DNA of 64,000 nucleotides from Endothia cerciana (lineage: Eukaryota > Ascomycota > Sordariomycetes > Diaporthales > Cryphonectriaceae): positions 186,001 to 250,000 of the forward strand of contig JALRMH010000015.1 in assembly GCA_026119935.1 (NCBI GenBank). The letters are read 5' to 3'. Shown here piece after piece: positions 46,231 to 57,460 of the stretch; within the stretch, counting starts at the first letter, position 1, and each line of letters opens with the position of its first letter. Below the pieces are notes generated by a model, which had not been told where the DNA came from, did not search any database, and worked only from the letters and a program-made list of their open reading frames with translations. The translations under genes and the position numbers were made by a program.

Positions 46231-46838
46231 GATACGCGGCCATCGGCGGCTAAACAGCCGAGGCGACGTTGGCGCTGGAGGGCTTCGAGAACCATTCCAC
46301 CCGCGACCGGCGGGGCTGGGGTCCTTGTTGAATGGGGGTGAGAGAGAGTAAGGGTGTGGAGCCTGATTGGACACTGATCGACTAGCTTTCACTTTGGGGT
46401 GGTTCCTGTATGCCCTGGTCAACAGGTAACGTTGTCGCTTAAAGGTAGACAGGCTGCGCCTAGGGGTTTTTTTTTTATTTTTATTTTTATTTTTTGGTTG
46501 TCCTTCGTCTCGAACCGGATTCAGTCCCTGTTCCCCTTTGGCCCCTCACTTTGACCTGCCTGTTCATCCATCAGTTTCAGCTTTACAGTCTGGACCGAAC
46601 CCCCGAACTGAAGGCGGAGAAGCGACGACGACGTCGTCGTCTCTCCCTGCATCACTCCCTCGACTTCGTTAGGCCGGGCGGTGCCGTCCACCCAAGCTGA
46701 CGATCTGTGAGGTCGGGACTCCGACAGGAACACACGTCCAACAGACAGTTCATACCAGCTGGAGTTTTAAAGGGTGAGAGGAGGGTGGAGTGAGCGACCG
46801 CGAAAAGTCTCCCTCGCACATCATAGGACGGCAGGAAG

Positions 46839-49029
46839 ATGTCCGAGGAACTCGAAAAGGGGTACGCCCCCGCGCCGCCCGTCACCTCCAAGGAGCAGGC
46901 GGCCGGCGTCGATGTCCTCCCCCCCGACCACCCCCCGGCGCCCGGGTCGCCGGCGCGGGGCCAGCACAAGACGGTCACGGACGCGGTCATGGAGGAGCCG
47001 CTGATGACGCGCCTGGGCCTGACCCTCGACAGCTTCAAGCCGCGCGACTACGGCCGGGGCATCGTCGAGCTGGAGCGGTCCATGAAGACGAGGCACCTCA
47101 ACATGATCGCCATAGGCGGATCCATCGGCGCCGGCTTCTTCGTCGGCTCCGGCTCCGCCCTGTCCACGGGCGGCCCCGCCTCGCTGCTCATCGACTTCCT
47201 TATCATCGGGGTCATGATGTTTAACGTCGTCTATGCCCTGGGTGAGCTGGCCGTCATGTACCCCGTCTCCGGCGGCTTCTATACCTACTCCACGCGGTTC
47301 ATCGACCCCAGCTGGGGTTTTGCCATGGTGGGTCCCCTCCCCCCCTCCCCCCCCAAGACCCGTTCGTCGTACAACAAGAGGTTCCCTTTCGCCGTGTGGC
47401 CCCCTTCCCCTCCGCCTGGCTCATCCGAGGCATTGCGGCGGGGGCGGTGCCGCGGGCAGCACAGTTCCCTCAGCTGAAGACAAGACGCGCACACACACAT
47501 ACACACAGAGGGAGAGACAGACGCTAACTGACCCCCACCCCCCCCCCCCCTTAGGGCTGGAACTATGTCTTCCAGTGGGCCATCGTGCTGCCCCTCGAGC
47601 TGACCGTGTGCGGCCTCACCGTGCAGTACTGGAACCCCGACATCTCCGTCGCCGTCTGGATCTCCGTCTTCCTCGGGGTCATCATTATCGTCAACATCTT
47701 CGGCACCCTCGGCTACGCCGAGGAGGAGTTCTGGGCCTCCTCCCTCAAGCTCGCCGCCACCGTCGTCTTCATCCTCATCTCCTTCGTCCTCGTCCTCGGC
47801 GGCGGGCCCAGCGACGGCGGGTACAGCCACTACTGGGGCGCCCGCCTCTGGTACGACCCGGGCGCCTTCCGCTACGGCTTCCGGGGTTTCTGCAGCGTCT
47901 TCGTCACGGCCGCCTTCGCCTTCTCCGGCACCGAGCTGGTCGGCCTCGCCGCCGCCGAGGCCGCCAACCCCGTCAAGAGCCTGCCCGGCGCCATCAAGCA
48001 GGTCTTCTGGCGCATCACCCTCTTCTACATCCTGGGCCTCTTCTTCGTCGGCCTCCTCATCCCCTCCGACGACCCGGGCCTCCTCGGCGCCAACCCCTAC
48101 GCCAACATCAACGCCTCCCCCTTCGTCCTCGTCGGCAAGTACGCCGGCCTGCGGGGGTTCGACTCCTTCATGAACGTCATCATCCTCGTCTCCGTCATCT
48201 CCATCGGCGTCAGCGGCGTCTACGGCGGCTCCCGCACCCTCACCGCCCTCGCCCAGCAGGGCTACGCCCCCAAGATCTTCACCTACATCGACCGCTCCGG
48301 CCGGCCCCTGTTCAGCGTCATCTTCATCATCCTCTTCGGCTTCCTCGCCTACGTCAACCTCAACGCCAACGGCCCCACCGTCTTCGACTGGCTCCTCGCC
48401 CTCTCGGGCCTCGCCGCCCTCTTCACCTGGGGCAGCATCTGCCTCGCCCACATCCGCTTCCGGAAGGCCTGGAGGATGGCGGGCCACACGACGGACGAGA
48501 TCCCCTTCAAGGCCATCGGCGGTGTCTACGGCAGCTGGCTGGGCCTGGCCCTCGTGGTGCTCGTCCTGGCCGCTCAGGTATATATAATAACCCCCTCTCC
48601 CTCACCTTCCCCGTGCCTCACAAGAAAAAAGGAGAAGAAAAGAATATACCCTCCAGATTCCCACCCCCCTTCCCCCCCCCCTTCTTCCCCACGGACAACG
48701 CATGCACCCCCCCCCCCCCCACCAAATCTCGCGTCCCTCATGCTAACCCGCCCGGGAACTTTTTTGAACAGTTCTTCGTCGCCATCTGCCCGCCCAAGGG
48801 CGGGATCAACGACGCCCAGGGTTTCTTCCAGTCCTACCTCGCCGCTCCCGTCGTCATCGTCTTCTGGTTCGGCGGCTTCGCCTGGAAGCGCCAGGGGTGG
48901 CTGCGCACGCGCGACATCGACGTCGACTTCGGCCGCCGCGAGCTCGACTGGGACGAGATCAACGCGTACCGGGCCAGGGTGGCCGCGATGCCCACCTGGC
49001 GGAGGGTGATATACACGGTCTTTGTTTAG
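46839..49029 (+). CDS. amino-acid permease (yeast YAT/GAP type)
   Basis: Three exons: 46839-47327, 47555-48577 and 48772-49029, 589 aa. A ~75-residue hydrophilic N-terminus precedes the family signature (HLNMIAIGGSIGAGFFVGSG, helix 1) and about twelve hydrophobic helices. Recognisable blocks are GELAVMYPVSGGFYTYSTRF, GWNYVFQWA, FSGTELVGLAAAEAANPVKS and SVISIGVSGVYGGSRTLTAL. This is a proton-coupled plasma-membrane amino-acid importer; whether it is general or selective cannot be read. Codons end almost always in C or G, suggesting strong expression. Both introns are long for this genome (227 and 194 nt) and full of simple sequence: a (CA)n tract and C13 just before the TTAG acceptor in the first, C14 in the second; each has a CTAAC branch. 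A (GTG)n(TAG)n repeat starts six bases after the stop. Confidence 0.96.
47538..47550 (+). repeat. C13 tract at 3' splice site
   Basis: Lies between the CTAAC branch and the TTAG acceptor of permease intron 1, forming its polypyrimidine tract. Confidence 0.9.
48707..48720 (+). repeat. C14 tract in permease intron 2
   Basis: Fourteen C upstream of the CTAAC branch site. Confidence 0.9.
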
Positions 49030-49034
49030 CTGTA

Positions 49035-49037
49035 GTG

Positions 49038-49104
<67 letters not shown>
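49035..49104 (+). repeat. (GTG)4(TAG)19 microsatellite in 3' UTR
   Basis: Four GTG units followed by about nineteen perfect TAG units, just after the permease stop codon. Confidence 0.95.
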
Positions 49105-49190
49105 GCGGAGGAGGGATATGCAGGAACCGCGGGGGGGATTTCTGGTTTTTTCTTATAAATTTTTTTTTTTTTCAAAAGGGGTTTGGGGAA

Positions 49191-49203
49191 GGGGGGGGGG
49201 GGG
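49191..49203 (+). repeat. G13 homopolymer
   Basis: Thirteen G in the permease 3' flank. Confidence 0.95.
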
Positions 49204-50488
49204 CCCGATGAGGTTGGTTGGGTGGGGAGCGACAGGCAAAGGAGAGGTAGCACGAAAGCATGGGCACGCGCAAAAAAACCGCGTGCGGGCGTGCGTGCGA
49301 CGTGATCCCATCCTGATATAATGCCTCACACGACAAGATAGTTGGTAGTGAAAGCGGGAGGTGGGCTATCTAGGGCCCCTAAAGATATGAATGAATTACA
49401 AGTATCCTCTCCCTGGCCTTGTCGGGTCTCGCAGGTCGCTACGCTATCTTCAAGAGAAGGTAGCTTGCTGAGTATCTATCAGGCATCGAGTGTGTACTGC
49501 ACGACTGGGCTTACATGCATCGCACACTCGGGCAGCACGGTAGATTCCAGATCACAGACGAGGCCAGTAGAGACATGACAATACCTCAACCATGCGGGGA
49601 ACAACACTTGAGGATTGGTAGCAGTCAGACTTCAGAAAAACCAAAGAAAGGAGGTTACAGATTAGCCCAGATGTGACGACTCGTCAAACAATCGTTCTTT
49701 ACTACCCTGGATACACGATGCACTTGGCTAGCTAGTTTGCCATTGTCACTAGCTGACCGCCTTCATCATCCCTCGCAACCCAGATTGCTCAGCGAGAGCA
49801 CCCATTGTCTGCGGAGTCTAGCCCGTGTAGACTCCTGTCTTTTCCTCCGATTCCATGCCATATCCCTCAAAGGAAATGCAACGCCCCCCCTCCCCCCCCC
49901 AATGGAGTCCCAAAACCACAGCGGCTGGTGGCTGGGATGTCCAGATGCAATAACGATACGGACAATAAGACATGATAGCTAGTTAGTTGCCTCGTCGGCA
50001 TCGGCAAGCAAAAAGTCAAGGAAACGAAGACTGGACTGTTCAATCATTCCTGCGATAGCGAGAAAACGCCCATTTCATCATGACATGTAACCCTGAAGCC
50101 CCTTTTTGCGCCTCCCCTGAATGTTCCTTTTGGTATTAATGCGTAAGAATTTTTGCCTTTGCCAACATTGCCGGGTTTCCCTGGTCATACCAGACATGAG
50201 AGAATTGGGATAGGATAAGCGAATGGAAGCGACCGCTGGCTGTGAGATGCAGAAACGCTGCAGATCGTGAAGTGAAACGCGGCCGAACGTCTGGCTCGAC
50301 CTAGTATCGGCCGTGCTCCTGCATTGCCTGTCTATATTTCGAGGACGTGGGCGAGGCGAGCGATAAGGTAAATTGCAAGATAAGAAAGTTGGGTATCAAA
50401 GAAGAGCCAGTAATAACAAGCGCTGCCGTTCGTGATGCAGGTGTGCTATGTGTGGGGTGTTGCGATGAGTTCTAGAGCTTAAGAGTGC

Positions 50489-53400
50489 TCAGGTGTTGTT
50501 GGATTTGTCAACCCTGCGCCAAGCGAACATGTTCCCGCCAGGCCCGTCTATTGGCGTCTTTGGGACGTTTGTCTCCCTTGGTTCGAGGAGGAGCGACTTG
50601 CGGTAGTAGGTGACCTGTACGTTGTTGGCCGTGTCTGATTCGCGAACTCGGTTCATCTCGGACTGCAGCCAGTCTTGCAGGTCTGGCAGCTCGGTGAGCC
50701 TGTAAGGGATCTGAAATCGTTGCACCTCGCCGATGATCTTGGCTGTCCGCGTGTGCTTGTCGAAGTTCACCAGGGTCAGGTCCCTGCCGCCCGCGTCTTG
50801 CAGCTGCTTTGTGGGAGGGTTGCCGATATCGACAAAGGTAAGGTCGGTCAGGAACATGCCTTGGAAGGGCAAGCACGGCGGGACGTGACCGGCAAGTTGC
50901 GCGCGCAGGGCCTTGTAGTTCTGGGCGGGTTCAACGACAGCCTGAAGTGTCTTGAGCTGCTCTCGGCGCTTGGGATTCACGACTTCCCACGTCTTCCGAA
51001 GACGGGTGATGGTCGAGCTGTTGAGACTGCAGATGATGGCCATAAGTGCATCATAGTTGTTCAGCTCGAGGCACTGCTGGGCGATCTTGATCCACTGCTT
51101 GATGACAGCAGCTCGCTTCTTGACCTCGCTGTAGTGCAGGATCGTGTCGGCAACCAGATTAGACAGTTCAGTCGACAGCGCAGTCATCGCCTTGACGTTC
51201 GGAGATCCAACGCCGCCCTTCTTCATCCACTGCGAGCCCAATAGCTCCTCGGGCAGGATGGAGCAGAAGATGCTCATCTGCTTCAGCGTCAGCTGCCGAG
51301 CAACTTCTAGGGGCTCGAAATCCATCATTGTCGGCGCGTTCCCACCAGTCTTCCAGGTAAGAAGGGCCTGGGCCTGGCTCTTGTTGAGCAAGGGCGGCGG
51401 CAGTGGTGCGTCCAAGGGAACATAGTGTGAGATCGAGGTGTTGGCCCTGCCGATGGACGAGACCAAACGCGGTACCAGTGTGGCGTCACTTGATGAGACG
51501 CGCTTCGTGAGATCGAAGATGCGCTTGCTGGCAGAGGGAAGCGCCGCAGCCAGCTTGGTTTCAGCAAATGACCTGATGGCAGACAATGCTTCGTGGTCGG
51601 ACTCGTCCCGCCAGTGCGACTCCAGCCATTGCTTGAAGACATTATAGACCCTCAAGCGGACTGGGCCTGACATGTGAGGATGGTCGCCGACATACTCGAA
51701 CCTGTCGATCAGTGTCTCGGCGAGTTCACTTGGCGTGCAAAACAGCCTGAATGTAAGGAAGAACGTAGAGACGAAGAGTGCATCGGGCGTGGACTGGTGG
51801 GTGGTAAGACGCTCCACTAGTGCGGGCAGGGATCCACCAGTCACCTGGCCCTCCTTGTTGAACATGAGCTCGTGCGCGAACGTCTTCTCAAGCAGCTTCG
51901 ACTCAACCTCATCGACCTCGTCTGTGTGCGTGGTATTACTTGTGTTGCTAAGCTCCGAGATGGACGCCTGGGGTTTCAGCCCCAGGTGGTCTGGTGTGGT
52001 GGCGCGTGTCGAGGTAGAGAGGAGGCTCGACTCCGAGCCACGGTTCAAGTACGCACTGTCATTTGCGGTACTCGATGCGTTCAAGCTCTCGCGATAGTAC
52101 GAGGAGCGGCCGTCGCTTTCGACGCCGGCCGAGTTTTCAATAGGACTGTAATCCTCCGTGAAGAATGTAGACAATTTGGGCAGCGGTGGCAGGTTGGGTC
52201 GTACTGACGAGACCGAGGAAGCGTTGTCCGACAAGTCGCTGTCAAGAACAAGTGACTGTCGCCGTGGGACTTCGGGCGGTGGTGATGGCGAGACCGGCAC
52301 GTCCGGCAGAGGCTTGTCGAGCGGCAGGGGCTTGTTGATGGGCAGGTTCGATGATCGGGCCGGCGGCTCTGCTGTTGGAGCCTTCTCCCTGTCTTCCAGG
52401 CCATCTAGCACGCCCAGGTCCAGATCGATCCCGAGGCTTCCGTTGTCGAACTCGAATTCAAAGTCTCCAATCTTCTCAATGACCCACTTCGTCCTCGCAA
52501 CGCATTCGCCCGTCGCCCTGACACAGCCAGTCGAGGCAGACAGCAGCCGGCTGTTGTCCTGGGGCATGATGATATCGGCCAGTTCGGGGCCATTGTTGTG
52601 GTGTATGATATCGCGAGCAACGTGCACAAGGTCCAGGATGCGGTCGTACATGGCGGCGCGAGGTTGCTCGAGGAGCTCCTTCGTCAGAGAGCTGTGGGCG
52701 CAGACGATATCCACAACCACCAAGAGCTCCCCGCCGGACGTCGCCGACTGTTTGATCGCCAAGGCCAGGTCGGGCCGGGACTGTGATTGGAGGTGTAGCC
52801 TGCCGATGAATGAACCCATGTGTGACAGGAAGGTGTCATGGCTGGAGGTCAGGCGCTCCGAGACAAGGTTTTGTGGCCGAGAAAGTGGCGAGGGTCCGGC
52901 CAGAGAGACGCGGTGGGAGATGCTGGACGAGAGGCGGCTAAAGTTGACCTGGGTCTGAGACAATCGTGCGCTCCGCCGGGCAGACAAACGGTCGTTGGTG
53001 GAATTGCCCGTTTGTGTCGCGCCACTAGCCCCCTGGGTGGGTGAGCCGGAGACCGAATCGTCCTCGCCGTGACGGGAACCTTGACGGGAACCCTGACGGG
53101 AACCTTGACGGGAACCTTGACGGGAACCTGCATCGTCATCCCTGATCGTGCTGCGGTCGTCGTCAAAACTTGTCGTGTCGGCTGGCGGCGTCGGCGGCAC
53201 GAAGGTCTCCTCCAGGAGTGTTGGCATCAGAGTCACTGCGGGGGCCCGCGCCTGCCGGTCTCCTTCCAGAACATCGAGAAACCGGACGCCCTTGGTCACA
53301 ATCCTGAAGGCCTTTAATATCATCTCATCGACGGTATTGTTCACCTCCTCGGTGGCAGACGCCATTTTCTGCTGTTCTGTCAAGCGCTTAGCTGTTTTTA

Positions 53401-54120
53401 CCAACGAGGACAACTCGGAGAGCAGTGACTTCCTGCCCCTGCGCAAGCCCTCGTGTCGCTGGATCACAGCGGATTCTCGTGTCAGACAGTGTGTCCGTTC
53501 CTACGCAGCAGTTAGCATCGAATGAAACAACACCAGACAGCCTGGGCAGGTCGGGTGAGACCTTGACGTACCAGAAGGTACCGCACGCCGGCAATGATGC
53601 CCTTCATGAACTCCTGGTTTCCAAAGATCTCGTTATCATCGACGCATGCACTGCGCAGCAAGTCCCAAAAGTTCAGCAACGCCTTGAGCAGGTTGCGCAT
53701 CTCATCCGGATCGTAGGCATAGCAATAGTTGGTGGGCAGCCAGCCCCGGGCGCCGGACACCAGGAGGGTGCCATCTGCCCAACCGTTCGTGTGTATAGAG
53801 TGCACCAGCACCACATCCCCCTCGTTGAGCGGGAGGGTGACGGCGGAGTCGGTCACGGCATAGGTCGGGCTGAAGGGGTAAAAGGCTCGGAGGTAATTGT
53901 GGAAGATTGGCGGGGACAGCGAGGGGGAGTCGCCGTCGAGGTCCTCCCGCGACCCGTGGGGGGAGGTCGGAGGAGTCATATCAGATCGGTCGTATGGGTT
54001 CGTCGAGGAGGGTTCGGCCGTCGAGGCATGGTCCACGGAGCCAGACTTGGTGATCTTGTGTATGGCTAGGGGCGCCACCTGCAAACTCGACCGCAGAGGT
54101 TGTTCGCTCAGCATAATCAT
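50489..54120 (-). CDS. CDC25-like Ras guanine nucleotide exchange factor with SH3 domain
   Basis: Two exons on minus, 54120-53572 and 53500-50489, 1186 aa. The 71-nt intron has a GTACGT donor, GCTAAC branch and TAG acceptor. Residues about 78-136 are an SH3 domain (FYPFSPTYAV, LPLNEGDVV, GWLPTNYC). A long middle part is disordered with helical segments. The REM/RasGEF_N domain is at about 728-850 (SLPALVERLTTHQSTPDALF, TFRLFCTPSEL) and the CDC25 catalytic domain at about 905-1140 (VARQLTLKQMSIFCSILPEE, KQWIKIAQQC, NNYDALMAIICSLNSSTITR, PFQGMFLTDLTFVDIGNP). It should load Ras with GTP at the plasma membrane and so control cAMP/PKA and MAPK output. A 12-bp minisatellite encodes GSRQ repeats near residues 308-327. 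An extra upstream exon is possible but not needed. Confidence 0.96.
53070..53129 (-). repeat. 12-bp coding minisatellite (GSRQ)5
   Basis: Five units of TGACGGGAACCT on the plus strand, four of them identical, within the disordered part of the RasGEF. Confidence 0.95.
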
Positions 54121-54930
54121 TGCTGCGGGAGTCAGGCGTGGAGACTCATGAGAGCTACCGTCCAGACCGTGTTCGCTTCGGGGGAGGGGGGGGGGTGTCG
54201 CAAGGTGAAGACGCCCGGTCCAGTCCCAACCAGCCCCTTCGCCGGCTTAGTCCAATATCCAAATCTAAAGGCAGGGAGAGATCGCCGCAGTCCCAGAAGA
54301 GAGATCTGGCGCAGTGACAAGTTCCGTTTTTCCCGGAGGCCCAACTCAGTCGCAAGGCTCACGGTCTCAATTGTCGTAACAAGGGCGGGGGCGGGCAGCG
54401 TCGAGAATGTGATCCAAAGGGCAAGCAAAGAGCGTGACTGATGGATCCTCTCGGTCTTGTCTCGCCTCGTGGTGCGTGGGTCCCCGCTAGGCCCAATCGA
54501 CTCGACTAGATCTCGCAAGCGAAATGCAGTCACCGTCTACCAGCTCGTTCCTTTTCTCAATCTCGTCGGGGCACCTCGGTGCTCGTTCGTGTGGCCGGTC
54601 GGTTCGTGGGGTTGTTTGTGGTGTCGAGGGAAGGAAAACGCGGAGGAGGCGTTCGTGGTAAGGAATGTAAAGGGTGGGAGACTCCAGTGGCAGCCCAGGC
54701 TTGGTTTCCAGCATGGGGGAGGGGCGCCCGGGACGGATGGCGCATTTTAGCTAGGTGGGTGGGTGGCTAGGTTCTAGGCTTGGTGGCTCGGGGGAGGGCA
54801 GCGGCTCAAATGCAGGGGACAAGGACAGGGGCAGGACCAGGGGTGAGGGCCAGGGGCTGGTACGTACCCCCTCCCTCCGCGGCAGGCCTCGGGAGGTTGG
54901 AAGAAGATTGCAGTTGCGCCGCTGCACTGT

Positions 54931-54944
54931 CCCCCCCCCCCCCC
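54931..54944 (+). repeat. C14 homopolymer
   Basis: Fourteen consecutive C. Confidence 0.95.
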
Positions 54945-55447
54945 AAAAGCCCTACTAAAGTACATGGTATATCTGAAGGACATCGTATAGTGTCATAGCA
55001 CCGCACTACGGGGTGATTTTCTTGTGGTCCAGCTCAACAGGGATCTGAAGCCCCGAGGCCCTGGGCAGGGGGGTCTTTCCAGGCCCTGCATTGCAGCAGT
55101 AGGGGCAGCCTCGGGAGACACCACACCCCGGAGGGGGCCGTCTCGTCAGTGCTGCTGCTGCTGCCTTCGCAGTGCTGCATACAATTACCATGTATCGTGA
55201 ATAGCTTCCAAGGCGGCGGACGGTGGGTGGACCCGCGGCCGGCGCCTTCTTCCCTGACATCTCCTCCAGTCCGCGGTGGTCCAGACCATCCAGACCGTCC
55301 ATCTACCGTGCCAGGACGATACCTGCGGCTCCGGGGCGGGCGTGGTGCTGGCATGTGGCTGCTTCTCGCCGAGGGCGTGTCTACGCGAAACATGTCCAAC
55401 GGCCCGAGTCCCTAGCTGCTATGAATCATGAAGAGTGTCCCAACTGG

Positions 55448-55466
55448 CACACACACACACACACAC
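55448..55466 (+). repeat. (CA)9 microsatellite
   Basis: Uninterrupted dinucleotide repeat. Confidence 0.9.
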
Positions 55467-56110
55467 CCTACTGCACGTGGAGGCCGAAACAAAGCTCGAG
55501 TACGGCTGTAACATAGCAGGAGGAAGAAGCCAGCCCAGGTCAGATACGCCTGGCTTGACGGATATGGAACGTCACAGGCTCGAGGCCTGGTCGCGAGGCC
55601 CCCCCGGGTCCGGGTCTGGCTCAGCCATTCACTCCAGAGAGGCCCCGAGCTTAGCTCGCAGGTCGGGGCGGGAAGGTTCTAGTACGAGCACCGGCCCGTG
55701 AGTCGCGTTGTCTCGATCGTAGAGAGGCGAGACAATGTCCTTGATCTCACGAGGGTCTGGCGCCTCCTGTCTCCAGGCACACCGCTGTCAGCAAGCCCAC
55801 TTCGGAGGCGAGATGAGATGAGACGTTAAAGAGCCAATCGCTGTTCCACGTATCCTAAGAGCCTACTTCTGAAGTTAAAGAGGCACATCCTAACTGGAAT
55901 GAATTCGTATGACAGACTATGTTATCTCCTTGTGAGCCGTCTGGAGTCCCATTCACCACCCATATTGGCCATTGCGTCGACGTTGATGAGTTGCATCCGG
56001 CCCTGACCTGGGGAATTGGCCCTGGGAGTAGATTTCCCGATCCTGTAGACTAGGCCGCGCTTTGAAGGGCTCCATACGCTCACGGCCCCGGCCCTCGTTA
56101 CCCTCTCTTT

Positions 56111-56125
56111 CCCCCCCCCCCCCCC
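56111..56125 (+). repeat. C15 homopolymer
   Basis: Fifteen consecutive C. Confidence 0.95.
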
Positions 56126-57432
56126 TGTCTCTCTGTCTCGCCCTGTATCTACTGTGGTGGTACGTAGAGCAGAGTAGGGTCGCAGCTGCTCGGAGTGGCG
56201 TCCCTGCAGCCTTTCCGGTGCAGGGATTGCAGCTGGCGATGGTTTTGACAACGGGCAGGTTCGCGACGATGGGTGTCGAACTCGCTGGCAGCGTTACAGT
56301 CCGCAATTTCACCCCGAGCAGCTATAAGGAATCGAGGCCCGATCTCCAGCGTTGGGCGTGGCGGACGCCGCGCTCGGATGCGTGAGCTAGCTCAGGTAGT
56401 CTCACAATTTTCCTGGGCGGTGCTTTTTTCAGCGCGCGGGCGCATTGAATACGGACGGATGATGTGGGGAGTGGGGCCACATGCCGAGGACTGAGCGGGC
56501 GTCATCGTCCATGGACGAATTCTGCTGTTCTCGTTCCCAAGGGTCACCCTTGAAATCTTGTGTCTTATCGGGGAACTCCAGGGGGATTGAAAATTGTTCA
56601 GCGCCGCTTGTTCAGCAGCATTATGCGAGCGCCCATCGAGATGAGTTTCGGTAGGCTCATCTGTCACCTGCAGATCGGTGTCCAGTCCTCGCCGATGGAT
56701 AGAGCAAGGCCCCTGCAGGCCCGTCTCCTCCCTTGTCTCGCACCCGCGGACTTCAAGGTGACGGTCCCTCAGTTCCGAATCCGCGGTCGTGGATCTCACC
56801 AGTCCGCCTGGGAACAGGGGAGAACAATCCAAGATCCGTAGACCTCGAAGTCGCATCTGTCCATACCACGCTCACACGACAGGAGCTGTATCATGGTAAG
56901 CATACATACCTGCCCGATTGTCGAGCATCCAGCCAGCAGCTGAGACCTCGGCGAGGGCCATGGACTGTTCAGCCATACCGTGGGAGAACCAGGGCGTCGG
57001 TCTGGCGGCCCATTGCAAGGTATTGACCGAGTCAGACGAAGCCAGCTCCGCAACATCTGGAGGCGAGGTGGTATGTTCCTGCCCTCGGGTCGGTTCGCGT
57101 GTCGTCTCGTCAGCCTGCTGAACCCAACCTTCCCCCCGCCTCCCCCAAAACACACACTGTCGATGTGTGTAGGCCTGTAGCCCCCCGATGAGACATCAAA
57201 GTTGGCAAATGCGTTACGTGTGGGTTCTCACCTCCACACGATGATCGACCTCGGCTGCCGTACTGTACGTCAATACCCTGTAAGGCTGCGCATGGGGCCT
57301 CCTGGCAGCCTTGGCCTCGCCGCCCAGGCGGGGCAACGGACGAGACGTCCCAGCATTGTAAATTTCGCCCAAGTCGCCAAGTGGCGGAGCAGAAGGCGCT
57401 TCCAACGCTGGCAACACCTCGGCGCACTCAGT

Positions 57433-57460
57433 GAGGGCAACTTGTTGAGGGCAACTTGTT
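57433..57460 (+). repeat. 14-bp tandem duplication
   Basis: GAGGGCAACTTGTT occurs twice in direct succession; a 12-bp duplication (AGCTGAGCGCAT) follows from 57471. Confidence 0.9.

Larger units (their letters stand above)
40688..46838. other. 6.1-kb repeat-rich region with possible unrecognised gene
   Basis: Contains tandem TATA units (41598-41680), (AC)15, C17, (AAC)n, (AC)9, C12, (CCT)n(GCT)n, C12A8 and several T-rich tracts. Between them lie short open segments with coding-like composition, chiefly 41.7-43.2 kb on plus (see findings). No domain was recognised and no complete model could be built. Confidence 0.5.
49030..50488. other. intergenic between convergent genes
   Basis: 3' regions of the permease and RasGEF genes. 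Starts with (GTG)4(TAG)n, then T12 and G13. No gene seen. Confidence 0.5.

Noticed and set aside
47285..48487. 400-codon minus frame opposite the permease
   Set aside because: It is the mirror of a strongly GC3-biased coding exon; its Asp/Glu/Gly/Val-rich translation is the usual antisense artefact.
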